Notes: a model not told the origin generated them from the letters alone. Shown: positions 20,355 to 30,470, counted from the stretch's first letter. The stretch: 64,000 bases of DNA from Ramlibacter alkalitolerans (GCF_016722765.1 NZ_JAEQND010000007.1:1-64000); one strand, 5' to 3'. Numbers and translations are program-made.

Positions 20355-20372
20355 ACCATGACAGGAACTACT

Positions 20373-21683
20373 ATGAAACTCGCTGACTACAAGGCCTCTC
20401 TCTCGTTCAGCAACGGCAGCCCCAGCGTCGAGATGCCGGTCTACCACGGCACGATCGGCCCGGACGTCATCGACATCCGCAAGCTCTACGCCCAGACGGG
20501 CATGTTCACGTACGACCCCGGCTTCATGTCCACGGCGTCGTGCCAGTCGACCATCACCTACATCGACGGCGACAAGGGCGAACTGCTGTACCGCGGCTAC
20601 CCGATCGAGCAGCTCGCCACCACGTGCGACTACCTCGAGACCTGCTACCTGCTGCTGTACGGCGAGCTGCCCAACGAGACCCAGAAGAAGGACTTCGTCT
20701 CGCGCGTGACCAACCACACGATGGTCAACGAGCAGATGCAGTTCTTCCTGCGCGGCTTCCGCCGCGACGCGCACCCGATGGCGGTGATGACCGGCCTGGT
20801 GGGCGCCCTGTCGGCCTTCTATCACGACAGCACGGACATCAACAATCCCGAGCACCGCGAGATCTCGGCGATCCGCCTGATCGCCAAGATGCCGACGCTG
20901 GTGGCGATGGCGTACAAGTACAGCTCGGGCCAGCCCTACATCTATCCGAAGAACGCGCTGTCGTACACCTCGAACTTCATGCGCATGATGTTCGCCACGC
21001 CGTGCGAGGACTACGAGCCCAACGACGTGCTGGTGCGCGCGATGGACCGCATCTTCATCCTGCACGCGGACCACGAGCAGAACGCCTCCACCTCCACGGT
21101 GCGCCTGTGCGGCTCCTCCGGCACCAACCCGTTCGCGGCGATCGCGGCCGGCGTGGCCTGCCTGTGGGGGCCGGCGCACGGCGGCGCCAACGAGGCAGCG
21201 CTGAACATGCTGGAAGACATCCAGAAGATGGGCGGCGTGGCCAAGATCGGCGAGTTCGTGGAGAAGGTCAAGGACAAGAACAGCGGCGTCAAGCTGATGG
21301 GCTTCGGCCACCGCGTGTACAAGAACTACGACCCGCGCGCCAAGCTGATGCGCGAGACCTGCCATGAGGTGCTGAGCGAGCTGGGCCTGCACAACGACCC
21401 GCTGTTCAAGCTGGCGATGGCCCTGGAGAAGGTGGCGCTGGAAGACGAGTACTTCGTCTCCCGCAAGCTGTACCCGAACGTCGACTTCTACTCGGGCATC
21501 GTGCAGCGCGCGATCGGCATCCCGGTCTCGCTGTTCACCGCGATCTTCGCGCTGGCCCGCACGGTCGGCTGGATCGCGCAGCTCAACGAGATGATCGGCG
21601 ACCCCGAGTACAAGATCGGCCGCCCGCGCCAGCTGTTCACGGGCTCGACCAAGCGCGACGTGAAGCCGATCGGCCAGCGCTGA
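20373..21683 (+). CDS. gltA: Citrate synthase
   Basis: The 436-residue type II (hexameric, NADH-sensitive class) enzyme condenses oxaloacetate and acetyl-CoA. Catalytic regions are seen in [16 protein letters not shown] and [14 protein letters not shown], each with its active-site His, and the catalytic Asp lies near [10 protein letters not shown]. The ATG at 20373 is chosen over 20358 because AGGAA lies nine bases upstream. It closes the sdh operon and is followed by a strong terminator. Confidence 0.97.
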   Translation: MKLADYKASLSFSNGSPSVEMPVYHGTIGPDVIDIRKLYAQTGMFTYDPGFMSTASCQSTITYIDGDKGELLYRGYPIEQLATTCDYLETCYLLLYGELPNETQKKDFVSRVTNHTMVNEQMQFFLRGFRRDAHPMAVMTGLVGALSAFYHDSTDINNPEHREISAIRLIAKMPTLVAMAYKYSSGQPYIYPKNALSYTSNFMRMMFATPCEDYEPNDVLVRAMDRIFILHADHEQNASTSTVRLCGSSGTNPFAAIAAGVACLWGPAHGGANEAALNMLEDIQKMGGVAKIGEFVEKVKDKNSGVKLMGFGHRVYKNYDPRAKLMRETCHEVLSELGLHNDPLFKLAMALEKVALEDEYFVSRKLYPNVDFYSGIVQRAIGIPVSLFTAIFALARTVGWIAQLNEMIGDPEYKIGRPRQLFTGSTKRDVKPIGQR

Positions 21684-21703
21684 TCGTTTCTTGGTTCGAC
21701 GGC

Positions 21704-21729
21704 AAAGGCCCGCTTCGCGGGCCTTTTTT
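21704..21729 (+). terminator. Intrinsic terminator after gltA
   Basis: AAAGGCCCGC, loop TTC, GCGGGCCTTT, then three further Ts form a standard rho-independent terminator 21 bases after the gltA stop. It ends the sdhCDAB-sdhE-gltA transcript. Confidence 0.92.
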
Positions 21730-21733
21730 CTGG

Positions 21734-21805
21734 GTCCCCGCCTGCGCGGGATGACGAATCCGGGGCGTCCGAGCCGTCATTCCCGCGAAGGCGGGAATCC
21801 AGGGC
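21734..21805. repeat. Pair of REP-like palindromes
   Basis: CCCCGCCTGCGCGGG followed by ATGACG at 21734-21756, and CCGTCATTCCCGCG with AAGGCGGGAATCCAGGGC at 21774-21805, are two units of the family also seen at 155-212 and 31764-31862, in opposite orientation to each other. They lie between the gltA terminator and the stop of the leftward BON-domain gene. Confidence 0.75.
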
Positions 21806-21814
21806 TTCCCTCCC

Positions 21815-22300
21815 TCACGGCTTCGCCAGCTCGTAGCGCGCCTTCTCCCGCGTCCCCACCATCAGCTGGTTCACCACCCCCATCACGTCGTCCACCAGCA
21901 GCACCGCCCGCTCCATCTCCTCCTTCTGCGCCGGCGTGCGCACGCACCCCATCAGCGTGACGATCCGGCGCTCGCCCAGGATCCACACGCTGGTGTCCTC
22001 GAAGCGCCCATCCCGCCGCAGGTACTGCTGCACCCGCGGGATGATCTCCTTGTCGTACAGGTACGAATTCGGCAGCCGGCAGCGCCCCGAGTGATAGCAA
22101 CTGGTGCCATGCTGCGCGCGCACGTGCGCTGCCTTGCGGACCTCCTCCTCGGTCAGACCGGGGGGCCGCGGCACGGGGCAGCCAGCCAGGGCGGCGCTCA
22201 CCTGCAGGAAGGGATCCTGGAAGACGTTGCGCCGTTCCTGGGCTGTCGCCGCAGCGGCCAGCAGCAGCGCCGCCGCGATGCCGAAACGAAACCGTTGCAT
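21815..22300 (-). CDS. BON-domain periplasmic protein
   Basis: The 161-residue product has a signal peptide (MQRFRFGIAAALLLAAAATA before QERR). A cysteine-containing middle part precedes a BON-type fold near the C-terminus (LRRDGRFEDTSVWILGERRI, then VTLMGCVRTPAQKEEMERAV). BON domains in periplasmic proteins are thought to bind membranes or lipids. A TTG start at 22336 is possible, but the ATG at 22300 places the signal peptide properly; neither start has a strong ribosome site. It is divergent from the histidine kinase. Confidence 0.72.
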   Translation of the reverse strand: MQRFRFGIAAALLLAAAATAQERRNVFQDPFLQVSAALAGCPVPRPPGLTEEEVRKAAHVRAQHGTSCYHSGRCRLPNSYLYDKEIIPRVQQYLRRDGRFEDTSVWILGERRIVTLMGCVRTPAQKEEMERAVLLVDDVMGVVNQLMVGTREKARYELAKP

Positions 22301-22409
22301 GGGCGCGATGCTGAAGCGCGATCCTGCGTCCGGCAAGCCCCCAGAACTGGACGGTGCCGCCCTCGTCGGGTATGTTTGCCCGTTTTTCTAAGAAAAATGC
22401 TTACTGCAG

Positions 22410-25400
22410 ATGAATGAGGCCTCCCCTGCCCCGGCGCGCAGCCGCCTGGCATCGACCGCCGCCTGGGTGACGATGGCTCTCGGCCTGGCCGTCCTGCTCG
22501 GGTGGGCGCTCGGCCTCGACATGCTGAAGATCGCGCTCCCCGGGGCCGTCGAAATGAAGCCGAACACGGCCCTCGGCGTGCTCGCGGCCGGCCTCGCGCT
22601 GCAGTTGCAGATCCGCCGCCGGCGCTGGTCGACGGCGGCCGCCGCGGCCGTGGCGTTCTTCGTGTTCGCCCTTGGCGCCGCGACGCTGTTCGAGTACCTG
22701 GCGCGCGTCGACCTGGGCATCGACGCGCGCCTGTTCCCCGACAGCGCATACGCCATGCGGCCCGCCGCACGCCGCATGTCGCCGTACACCGCCTGGGCCT
22801 TCGTGCTGCTCGGGCCCGGCATCGCCCTGCTGCAACGCCCGCGCGTCGGCTGGATCGTGCTCCTTTGCGCCGCCCAGGTGATCGCCATCGGCACCTTGTC
22901 CGCCGTGGCCTATCTCTGGAACGCCGGCCAGGTCGCCGCCGAGGCGTGGCTGCCGCCCGTCGCGGTGAACACCGCGCTGGCGCTGATCCTGCTGGGCGCC
23001 GCCATCGTGGTGCAGCAGCGCCTGGCGGAACGCCAGGGGCGGGCGCGCTCGCGCCGCGGCGAGCGCGCCGTCGACGCGTTCTTCTGGGCGATGGTGCTGG
23101 TGCTGCTGGCCTCCACCAGCCTGACCTACCGCTCCAACGTGCGCTTCGCGGCGGCTGCCCAGGACATGGACGACATCCAGGAGGCCCGCCTCGAGCTGGC
23201 CGGGATCCGCACCTGCCTGCGCTCCGGCCGCGGCGCGCCGGAATGCCGGGCCGGCCTCGAGCCGCTGGGGCGCAGCGTCGCCGAAGGCACGCAGGCGCGG
23301 CTGCTGGCGCAACTGGACGACACCCTGCGCGACGAGGACGGGGCCAGCCTGCACGCGCTGGCCGCCGCGGGCGAGCTGGAAGACGCGCTGGAGGCGGCGC
23401 TCGCGCAGCGCAAGCTCACGCTGGCAAGCGACCGCGCCGCGATGCTGGTGTCGCTGCTGCTCACGCTGGGCGTGTGCGTGCTGATCGTCTCGGTGCTCTC
23501 GCTCAACGTGCGCACGCAACTGCGGCGCAGCGCCGGCGCGCGCGACGAACTGCAGCGCCAGCAGGCGCTGCTGCGCGCGGTGCTCTCCTCCAGCCCCGAC
23601 CTGATCGCCTACCGCGACGCCGACGGCACCTTCCTGGGCTGCAACGAGGCCTACGTGGAACTCGCCGGCATGCCCGCCGAGGCGGTGGCCGGAAGGACCG
23701 TGGAGGAGGTGCTGCCGCCGGCGATGGCACAGCACGTGCGGGCGCAGGATGCGCAGGTGCTGCAGGGGAACGAGGACGCCAGCACCGAGGCCTGGTTCGA
23801 CTACCCGGACGGGCGGCGCGTGCGGCTCGAGTTCATGCGCAGCCCGATGCGCGACGCCGACGGCAGCGCGATCGGCGTCGTCGCGGTGGGGCGAGACGTC
23901 ACGCGCCGGCGCGAGGCGGAGGAAGAACTGCGCCGCGCCCGTGCGCTGGCGGAGGACGCCACCGAGATGAAGACGGCCTTCCTGGCGAACATGAGCCACG
24001 AGATCCGCACGCCGATCAATGCGATCCTCGGCATGTCGCACCTGGCGCTCAACACCGAGCTCACCGAGCGCCAGCGCGACTACCTGGGCAAGGTGCAGGC
24101 GGCGGGCGAGCACCTCGCCGGCATCGTCGACGACATCCTCGACCTGTCGAAGATCGAGGCCGGCAAGCTGGCGCTCGAGAAGGAAGTGTTCGCGCTCGAC
24201 GCGCTGCTGGAGCAGGTCTCCGGCGTCGTCGCGGAAAAGGCCGAGGCCAAGGGGCTGGAGCTGGTGTTCACGGTGGATGCCGAAGTCCCGCCGCAGCTGG
24301 CCGGCGATCCGCTGCGTGTGCGGCAGGTCCTGATCAACTACCTGAACAACGCGGTGAAGTTCACCGAGCGCGGCGAGGTCGTGCTGCGCGTGTCGGTGCA
24401 GCGGCGCGAGGACGGCCGCATGCTGCTGCGCTTCGCCGTGCGCGACACCGGCATCGGCCTCACGCCGGAACAGGCGCAGCGCGTGTTCCAGCAGTTCGAG
24501 CAGGCTGACCGCTCCACCACGCGCAAGTACGGCGGCACCGGCCTGGGCCTGGCGATCTCGCGCAGCCTGGCGGAGATGATGGGCGGCGAGGTCGGCGTCG
24601 ACAGCCGCTTCGGCGAGGGCAGCACGTTCTGGTTCACCGCCTGGCTGGATGCGGCGCCGCAGGCCGCGCGCCCGGCCCTGCCCTGGCCCGACCTGCGCAA
24701 CCTGCGCGCGCTCGTCGTCGACGACAACGCCAGCGCCCGCGAAGCGCTCGGCGAGCTGCTGCGGGCACTCACCTTCCAGGTGGAGGAAGCGGGCTCGGGC
24801 AGCGAAGCGCTGGCGCTGCTCGCGCAGGCGCGGCAGGCGGCCCGCCCCTTCGACTTCTTCTTCCTGGACTGGCAGATGCCGGGGCTGGACGCGAACGAAG
24901 CGCCACGCCGGCTGCAGGAGGCGCAGGTGGAGCCCGTGCTGATCGTCACGGCAGGGCACCAGGGCGCCGAGGTGGCCGAGCGGCTGCCCGGCGCGCGGGT
25001 GCTGCGCAAGCCGACCAGCGCCTCGGCCGTCTTCGACCTGGCCGTGGGCGCCCTGCGCGCGCTGCGCGGCGAGGGGCAGGCCGCGCCACCGGCTCCGGCC
25101 GCCGGCCTGGCGCTCGCCGCGCCGCCGGCGCTGCGCGGTGCGCGCGTGCTGCTGGTGGAGGACAACCCGGTCAACCAGCAGGTGGCCAGCGAGATCCTTC
25201 AGGAGGCGGGCGTCGCGGTGCAGGTCGCGGAGAACGGCGTGCACGCCGTCCAGCGGCTGCAGGAGGACCATTTCGACGTCGTCCTCATGGACATGCAGAT
25301 GCCGGTGATGGACGGCGTGACGGCGACCGGACGGATCCGCGAACTCGGCCTCGCCGTGCCGGTGATCGCCATGACGGCCAACGCCATGGCCAGCGACCGC

Positions 25401-25910
25401 GAACGCTGCCTGGCCGCCGGCATGAACGACTTCGTCAGCAAGCCGATCCACCCGCAGGAGCTGTACCGGGTGGTCGCCGGCTGGCTGCCGGGGGCGGACC
25501 CGGCGCCCCTGGTCGCGGCTGCGGGGACCACGCCGCAGGAGCCCGGGCTCGCGGCGCTGGCCGGGGTGCCGGGGCTGGACGTGGCGCGCGGCCTGGAGTT
25601 CACGCCCAGCACCGACCCCGGTTTCTACCTGCAGATGCTGGGCGTGTTCATGGAGGCCTACCGCGACTGCCGGGAGCGCCTGGCCGAACACCTGGCAGCC
25701 GGCGATCGCACGGGGGCCGAGCGCCTGGTCCACAACTGCAAGGGGGCCGCCGCGACGCTGGGTGCGGTGCCCCTGGCCGGCCTCGCGGCCGACCTGGAAC
25801 AGGCCTTGCGCGCCGGCCAGCCGCTGGACGCGCTCGCCGGCCGCGTGGAAGCGTTCGGAGGCGAAGTGACCCGGCTCACGGACGCCCTGGCCGCCGTGCT
25901 TCCCGCCTAG
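22410..25910 (+). CDS. Hybrid sensor histidine kinase with two receivers and HPt
   Basis: This 1166-residue phosphorelay protein has, in order, about six N-terminal membrane spans (to about 200), a further span pair enclosing a roughly 110-residue outer segment resembling a CHASE3-like sensor (225-370), a PAS domain (about 385-500), HisKA with phospho-His530 in NMSHEIRTPINAILGMSHL, and HATPase motifs NAVKFTERG, DTGIGL and GGTGLGLAISRSL. A receiver with Asp820 (FFLDWQMPG), a second with Asp961 (VVLMDMQMPVMDG) and a C-terminal HPt with His1108 (VHNCKGAAATLG) follow. All relay residues are present. No response regulator gene adjoins, so its output partner is elsewhere. The signal is unknown. Confidence 0.9.
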   Translation: MNEASPAPARSRLASTAAWVTMALGLAVLLGWALGLDMLKIALPGAVEMKPNTALGVLAAGLALQLQIRRRRWSTAAAAAVAFFVFALGAATLFEYLARVDLGIDARLFPDSAYAMRPAARRMSPYTAWAFVLLGPGIALLQRPRVGWIVLLCAAQVIAIGTLSAVAYLWNAGQVAAEAWLPPVAVNTALALILLGAAIVVQQRLAERQGRARSRRGERAVDAFFWAMVLVLLASTSLTYRSNVRFAAAAQDMDDIQEARLELAGIRTCLRSGRGAPECRAGLEPLGRSVAEGTQARLLAQLDDTLRDEDGASLHALAAAGELEDALEAALAQRKLTLASDRAAMLVSLLLTLGVCVLIVSVLSLNVRTQLRRSAGARDELQRQQALLRAVLSSSPDLIAYRDADGTFLGCNEAYVELAGMPAEAVAGRTVEEVLPPAMAQHVRAQDAQVLQGNEDASTEAWFDYPDGRRVRLEFMRSPMRDADGSAIGVVAVGRDVTRRREAEEELRRARALAEDATEMKTAFLANMSHEIRTPINAILGMSHLALNTELTERQRDYLGKVQAAGEHLAGIVDDILDLSKIEAGKLALEKEVFALDALLEQVSGVVAEKAEAKGLELVFTVDAEVPPQLAGDPLRVRQVLINYLNNAVKFTERGEVVLRVSVQRREDGRMLLRFAVRDTGIGLTPEQAQRVFQQFEQADRSTTRKYGGTGLGLAISRSLAEMMGGEVGVDSRFGEGSTFWFTAWLDAAPQAARPALPWPDLRNLRALVVDDNASAREALGELLRALTFQVEEAGSGSEALALLAQARQAARPFDFFFLDWQMPGLDANEAPRRLQEAQVEPVLIVTAGHQGAEVAERLPGARVLRKPTSASAVFDLAVGALRALRGEGQAAPPAPAAGLALAAPPALRGARVLLVEDNPVNQQVASEILQEAGVAVQVAENGVHAVQRLQEDHFDVVLMDMQMPVMDGVTATGRIRELGLAVPVIAMTANAMASDRERCLAAGMNDFVSKPIHPQELYRVVAGWLPGADPAPLVAAAGTTPQEPGLAALAGVPGLDVARGLEFTPSTDPGFYLQMLGVFMEAYRDCRERLAEHLAAGDRTGAERLVHNCKGAAATLGAVPLAGLAADLEQALRAGQPLDALAGRVEAFGGEVTRLTDALAAVLPA

Positions 25911-25916
25911 CAGGAA

Positions 25917-25939
25917 GGCCATCGCGGATCGCGATGGCC
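25917..25939 (+). terminator. Hairpin after the hybrid kinase gene
   Basis: GGCCATCGCG, loop GAT, CGCGATGGCC is a perfect ten-base-pair stem seven bases after the kinase stop. There is no T-run, so it may be a weak or rho-assisted terminator or an mRNA end-protecting structure. The 65 bases that follow, up to the LysR start, contain a second, partial GCGATGGC copy and no clear promoter. Confidence 0.5.
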
Positions 25940-26004
25940 AGACAGGCGCATTCAGGAGAAAATGGCGCTCGGTCATCGCGTACGGCGATGGCTGTGCCAC
26001 CCGC

Positions 26005-26946
26005 ATGCGCCCCACCGAACGCTCCTTCGCCCGCCGGATCGACCTCACCTCGCTGCAACTGTTCGTGGCGGTGTGCGAGCTCGGTTCGATCGGCCGCGCG
26101 GCCGAACGCGAATTCATCGCCGCCTCGGCGGTGAGCAAGCGCCTGTCGGACCTGGAAGCCACGCTGGAAACACCGCTGCTCTATCGCCACACGCGCGGGG
26201 TGAAGCTCACGCCGGCCGGCGAAAGCCTGCTGCACCACGCGCGCTCGGTGCTGTTCAGCCTGGAGAAGATGCAGGCCGAACTCTCCGAGTACGCCGAGGG
26301 CGTGAAGGGGCACGTGCGCATCCACGCCAACATCTCCGCCATCGTGCAGTTCCTGCCGGAGGACCTCGGCGCCTTCAGCCAGGCCCACCCGCAGGTGAAG
26401 ATCGACCTCGAGGAGCACCTGTCCACCGAGGTGATCCGCGCGGTGCAGGAGGGCGCGGCGGACCTGGGCATCTGCAACGTCGGCGCGGTCGCGGCGCACG
26501 AGTTGCAGGCGCTGCCCTACCGGCAGGACGAACTGGTGCTGATCGTGCCGCGCGGCCACGCGCTGGCCCGGCGCCCTTCGCTCGCCTTCGCCGACACGCT
26601 CGATGTCGACCACGTCGGCCTGCACTCCAACAGCTCGATCTACCTGGCGATGCGCGAGGCCGCGGCGGCCGCCGGCCGCACCATCCGCCTGCGCATCCAC
26701 GTCACCGGCCTGGACGCGATGTGCCGCATGATCCACAACGGCCTGGGTGTCGGCGTGATGCCGCGCCGCGCCTTCACGCTGATGCACGGCGTGGGCGACC
26801 TGGAGTGCGTGCGCCTCACCGACGCCTGGGCCACGCGCGACATCCGGCTCGTCGCCCGCGATTTCTCCACGCTGCCGCTCACCGCCCGCCTGCTGGTCGA
26901 CCACCTCCAGTCCCGCGCGCAGGAGCCGCAGACGCTCGCCGCATAG
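26005..26946 (+). CDS. LysR-family transcriptional regulator
   Basis: The 313-residue LysR-type regulator has a winged helix at about residues 14-72 ([20 protein letters not shown], then [20 protein letters not shown]) and a type 2 periplasmic-binding-like effector domain from about 100 ([32 protein letters not shown]). LeuC begins only 25 bases after the stop, so the two are probably cotranscribed. Control of leucine genes is possible, but in most relatives the regulated gene is divergent; the target and ligand are therefore uncertain. Confidence 0.88.
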   Translation: MRPTERSFARRIDLTSLQLFVAVCELGSIGRAAEREFIAASAVSKRLSDLEATLETPLLYRHTRGVKLTPAGESLLHHARSVLFSLEKMQAELSEYAEGVKGHVRIHANISAIVQFLPEDLGAFSQAHPQVKIDLEEHLSTEVIRAVQEGAADLGICNVGAVAAHELQALPYRQDELVLIVPRGHALARRPSLAFADTLDVDHVGLHSNSSIYLAMREAAAAAGRTIRLRIHVTGLDAMCRMIHNGLGVGVMPRRAFTLMHGVGDLECVRLTDAWATRDIRLVARDFSTLPLTARLLVDHLQSRAQEPQTLAA

Positions 26947-26971
26947 AATTTCACGCCAAAGGAAAGCCTCC

Positions 26972-28393
26972 ATGGGACGCACCCTCTACGACAAGATCTG
27001 GGACGAGCACGTCGTCCACACCGAGGAAGACGGCACCGCCGTCCTCTACATCGACCGCCACCTGGTGCACGAAGTGACCAGCCCGCAGGCCTTCGAAGGC
27101 CTGCGCGAAGCCGGGCGCAAGGTCTGGCGCATCAGCTCCGTGGTGGCGACCGCCGACCACAACACGCCGACCACCGGCTGGGAGCGCGGCTACGACGGCA
27201 TCACCGACCCGATCTCCAAGGAGCAGGTCACGACGCTGGACAAGAACATCGCGGAGTTCGGCGCCGCCGCCTACTTCCCGTTCCTGTCCAAGCGCCAGGG
27301 CATCGTGCACGTGATCGGGCCGGAGGAAGGCGCGACGCTGCCCGGCATGACCGTGGTCTGCGGCGATTCGCACACCTCGACGCACGGCGCCTTCGGCGCG
27401 CTGGCGCACGGCATCGGCACCTCGGAAGTGGAGCACGTCCTGGCCACGCAGACGCTGCTGGCGCGCAAGGCGAAGAACATGCTGGTCCAGGTGGACGGCA
27501 AGCTCGCCGCCGGCGTGACGGCCAAGGACATCGTGCTGGCCATCATCGGCCGCATCGGCACCGCCGGCGGCACCGGCTACACCATCGAGTTCGCGGGCCC
27601 GGCGATCCGCTCGCTGTCGATGGAAGGCCGCATGACGGTGTGCAACATGGCCATCGAGGCCGGTGCGCGCGCCGGCATGGTGGGGGTCGACGAGAAGACG
27701 ATCGAGTACGTGCGGGGCAAGCCGCTGGCGCCCACCGGCGTGGAATGGGACCAGGCCGTCGCCTACTGGCGCACGCTGCACTCGGATGCCGACGCGCAGT
27801 TCGACACGGTGGTCAAGCTCGATGCCACGCAGATCGTGCCGCAGGTGACCTGGGGCACCTCGCCGGAGATGGTGACCTCCATCGACGCCCGCGTGCCGGA
27901 CCCCGACAAGGAAAAGGACGCGAACAAGCGCAACGCCATGGAGCGCGCGCTGCAGTACATGGCGCTGCAACCGGGCAAGCCGATCAACGACATCACCATC
28001 GACAAGGTGTTCATCGGCTCGTGCACCAACAGCCGCATCGAGGACATGCGCGAGGCGGCCGCGATGGTGAGGAAGCTCGGTCGCAAGGTGGCCTCCAACG
28101 TGAAGCTCGCGATGGTGGTGCCCGGCTCCGGCGTGGTGAAGGAGCAGGCCGAGCGCGAGGGGCTGCACGAGATCTTCAAGGCCGCCGGCTTCGAATGGCG
28201 CGAGCCGGGCTGCTCGATGTGCCTGGCGATGAACGCCGACCGGCTGGAGCCGGGCGAGCGCTGCGCCTCCACCAGCAACCGCAATTTCGAAGGCCGCCAG
28301 GGCGCGGGCGGCCGCACGCACCTGGTGAGCCCCGCGATGGCGGCGGCGGCGGCGGTGCATGGGCATTTCGTCGACGTGCGCCAGTTCGCCTGA
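26972..28393 (+). CDS. leuC: 3-isopropylmalate dehydratase large subunit
   Basis: The 473-residue aconitase-family subunit isomerises 2- to 3-isopropylmalate with LeuD. The [4Fe-4S] cysteines lie in [16 protein letters not shown] and [35 protein letters not shown] and [14 protein letters not shown] are also diagnostic. AAAGGAAAG precedes the ATG. It heads leuC-entericidin-leuD-leuB-asd. Confidence 0.97.
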   Translation: MGRTLYDKIWDEHVVHTEEDGTAVLYIDRHLVHEVTSPQAFEGLREAGRKVWRISSVVATADHNTPTTGWERGYDGITDPISKEQVTTLDKNIAEFGAAAYFPFLSKRQGIVHVIGPEEGATLPGMTVVCGDSHTSTHGAFGALAHGIGTSEVEHVLATQTLLARKAKNMLVQVDGKLAAGVTAKDIVLAIIGRIGTAGGTGYTIEFAGPAIRSLSMEGRMTVCNMAIEAGARAGMVGVDEKTIEYVRGKPLAPTGVEWDQAVAYWRTLHSDADAQFDTVVKLDATQIVPQVTWGTSPEMVTSIDARVPDPDKEKDANKRNAMERALQYMALQPGKPINDITIDKVFIGSCTNSRIEDMREAAAMVRKLGRKVASNVKLAMVVPGSGVVKEQAEREGLHEIFKAAGFEWREPGCSMCLAMNADRLEPGERCASTSNRNFEGRQGAGGRTHLVSPAMAAAAAVHGHFVDVRQFA

Positions 28394-28422
28394 AGACCAT
28401 ACCAACCAGAGGAGTCTCGCCA

Positions 28423-28548
28423 GTGAAAACGATCGCCACCCTGCTTGCCGCCCTGTTCGTGCTGGCCGGCTGCAACACCATCAAGGGGGCCGGCCAGGAC
28501 CTGCAGAAGGCCGGCCAGACGATCGAGGACGCGGCGAGAAAGAAATAG
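28423..28548 (+). CDS. Entericidin A/B-family small lipoprotein
   Basis: The 41-residue product starts at GTG behind a good ribosome site (AGAGGAG). It has a lipoprotein signal with lipobox VLAGC ([18 protein letters not shown]), then the short helical tail [20 protein letters not shown] of the entericidin family. In E. coli such peptides form an antidote/toxin pair linked to envelope stress; a role here is unproven. It sits 29 bases after leuC and 13 bases before leuD, inside the leucine operon, which is an odd place for a cell-envelope peptide. Confidence 0.85.
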   Translation: MKTIATLLAALFVLAGCNTIKGAGQDLQKAGQTIEDAARKK

Positions 28549-28561
28549 CCCGGAGACCCCC

Positions 28562-29206
28562 ATGGATCAATTCATCGTCCACAAAGGCATCGTCGCCCCC
28601 ATCGACCGCGAGAACGTCGACACCGACGCGATCATCCCCAAGCAGTTCCTGAAGTCGATCCGCAAGACCGGCTTCGGCGAGAACCTGTTCGACGAGTGGC
28701 GCTACCTCGATCACGGCGAGCCCGGGAAGGACCCGGCCAGCCGCCAGCCGAATCCGGATTTCGTGCTGAACCAGCCGCGCTACCGGAATGCGAGCGTGCT
28801 GCTGGCCCGCCGCAACTTCGGCTGCGGCTCCTCGCGCGAGCACGCGCCGTGGGCGCTGCAGCAGTACGGCTTCCGCGCGCTGATCGCGCCGAGCTTCGCC
28901 GACATCTTCTTCAACAACAGCTTCAAGAACGGCCTGCTGCCGATCGTGCTGCCCGAGTCCACGGTGGCGAAGCTGTTCGACGAGGTGCTGGCCTTCCCCG
29001 GCTACGAGCTGACGGTGGACCTCGACCGGCAGGTGATCGTCAAGCCGCAGGGCGAGGAGATCCCGTTCGAGGTGCAGCCGTTCCGCCGCTACTGCCTGAT
29101 GAACGGCTTCGACGACATCGGCCTGACCCTGCGCCACGCCGACAAGATCAAGTCCTACGAAGCCGAGCGCCTGGCAAAGAAGCCCTGGCTGGCGCATACG
29201 CTCTAA
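28562..29206 (+). CDS. leuD: 3-isopropylmalate dehydratase small subunit
   Basis: The 214-residue partner of LeuC supplies the swivel domain that closes the active site. Family motifs include [34 protein letters not shown] and [17 protein letters not shown]. The length is normal. It follows the entericidin gene by 13 bases and is separated from leuB by a long inverted repeat. Confidence 0.96.
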   Translation: MDQFIVHKGIVAPIDRENVDTDAIIPKQFLKSIRKTGFGENLFDEWRYLDHGEPGKDPASRQPNPDFVLNQPRYRNASVLLARRNFGCGSSREHAPWALQQYGFRALIAPSFADIFFNNSFKNGLLPIVLPESTVAKLFDEVLAFPGYELTVDLDRQVIVKPQGEEIPFEVQPFRRYCLMNGFDDIGLTLRHADKIKSYEAERLAKKPWLAHTL

Positions 29207-29215
29207 AACGGACTT

Positions 29216-29324
29216 CCGGACGCAGAGGACGCGAAAGATACGCAGAGGACGCAAAAGAGACAAAGAAATCTTCAAGGGGTTTTCTTTGCGTCCTCTGCGT
29301 ACCCTTTGCGCCCTCTGCGTCCGG
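29216..29324. repeat. Long inverted repeat with tandem 20-base units, copy 1
   Basis: Left arm 29216-29254 (CCGGACGCAGAGGACGCGAA and onward) and right arm 29285-29324 (ending CTCTGCGTCCGG) are near-perfect complements, about 39 bases each, with a loop of about 30. Each arm contains two tandem copies of a 20-base unit beginning CGCAGAGGACGC. A related element with different bases but the same plan lies at 39653-39747. It occupies most of the gap between leuD and leuB, so it would be transcribed inside the operon. Confidence 0.85.
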
Positions 29325-29355
29325 CTGTTGAATTGATCCCTGTGAAGGCGCACAA

Positions 29356-30447
29356 ATGAAAATCGCAGTCCTCCCCGGTGACGGCATCGGGACGGAGATC
29401 GTCGACGAGGCGGTCAAGGTGCTCGAAGTCCTCGACCTCAAGGTCGAGCTGGAGTTCGCCGATGTGGGCGGCATGGCCTACGACAAGCACGGCCACCCGC
29501 TGCCGGAAGCCACCCTCAAGCTCGCCAAGGAAGCCGACGCGATCCTGTTCGGCGCCGTCGGCGACTGGAAGTACGACAAGCTGGAACGCCAGTTCCGCCC
29601 CGAGCAGGCCATCCTGGGCCTGCGCAGGAACCTGGGCCTGTTCGCCAACTTCCGCCCCGCCATCTGCTACGAGCAGCTCACGCACGCCTCCAGCCTGAAG
29701 CCGGAACTGGTCGCCGGCCTGGACATCCTGATCATCCGCGAGCTGACCGGCGACATCTACTTCGGCCAGCCGCGCGGCCGCCGCGCCGCACCCGACGGCG
29801 CCTTCCAGGGCGCCGAGGAAGCCTTCGACACCATGCGCTACGCCCGCCCGGAGATCGAGCGGATCGCCCATGTCGCCTTCCAGGCGGCGCGCAAGCGCAA
29901 CCGGAAGGTGACTTCCGTCGACAAGGCGAACGTGCTGGAAACCTTCCAGTTCTGGAAGGACGTGGTCACCGAAGTGGGCCAGCAGTACGCAGACGTGAAG
30001 CTGGACCACATGTACGTGGACAACGCCGCCATGCAGCTGGTGAAGTCTCCCAAGTCCTTCGACGTGGTGGTCACCGGCAACATGTTCGGCGACATCCTGT
30101 CCGACGAGGCCGCGATGCTCACCGGCTCCATCGGCATGCTGCCCTCGGCCAGCCTGAACGCCGCCAACCAGGGGCTGTACGAACCGTCCCACGGCAGCGC
30201 GCCCGACATCGCCGGTAAGGGTGTTGCAAACCCATTGGCTACAATACTGTCAGCCGCCATGATGCTCCGCTTCTCCCTCAACCAGCCCGCCGCCGCCGAC
30301 CGGATCGAGTCCGCGGTGAAGGACGTGCTGTCGCAGGGCCTGCGGACGGCGGACATCTGGTCCGAAGGCACGCGCAAGGTCGGCACCCGCGAAATGGGCG
30401 ACGCCGTCGTTGCGGCCATCACCACGAAGACGATTACCAAGAGCTAG
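29356..30447 (+). CDS. leuB: 3-isopropylmalate dehydrogenase
   Basis: The 363-residue NAD enzyme carries out the third step of leucine synthesis. It has the isocitrate/isopropylmalate dehydrogenase features: [16 protein letters not shown] at the N-terminus, the substrate region [17 protein letters not shown], the metal-binding part in [20 protein letters not shown], and [20 protein letters not shown] for cofactor binding. Codons at about 30222-30250 (GTT GCA AAC CCA TTG GCT ACA ATA) are far richer in AT than the rest of the gene and overlap a promoter-like TACAAT. Confidence 0.97.
   Translation: MKIAVLPGDGIGTEIVDEAVKVLEVLDLKVELEFADVGGMAYDKHGHPLPEATLKLAKEADAILFGAVGDWKYDKLERQFRPEQAILGLRRNLGLFANFRPAICYEQLTHASSLKPELVAGLDILIIRELTGDIYFGQPRGRRAAPDGAFQGAEEAFDTMRYARPEIERIAHVAFQAARKRNRKVTSVDKANVLETFQFWKDVVTEVGQQYADVKLDHMYVDNAAMQLVKSPKSFDVVVTGNMFGDILSDEAAMLTGSIGMLPSASLNAANQGLYEPSHGSAPDIAGKGVANPLATILSAAMMLRFSLNQPAAADRIESAVKDVLSQGLRTADIWSEGTRKVGTREMGDAVVAAITTKTITKS
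30240..30245 (+). promoter_or_regulatory. Possible internal promoter in leuB for asd
   Basis: TACAAT appears in the stretch GTTGCAAACCCATTGGCTACA and onward, where the codons are unusually AT-rich. TTGCAA lies only ten bases upstream, too close for a normal -35 box, and no good -35 is seen at 17 bases. The case rests on the -10 match and on the codon bias, so confidence is low. The transcript would reach asd about 280 bases downstream. Confidence 0.35.
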
Positions 30448-30470
30448 CAAGCTCCGGTTCGTCGCGTGCC

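Noticed and set aside
22401..26162. A 1253-codon open frame on the minus strand opposite the hybrid kinase
   Set aside because: It is a GC-bias shadow. The forward frame has clear kinase, receiver and HPt motifs, while the reverse product is Arg/His/Gln-rich without any recognisable domain.
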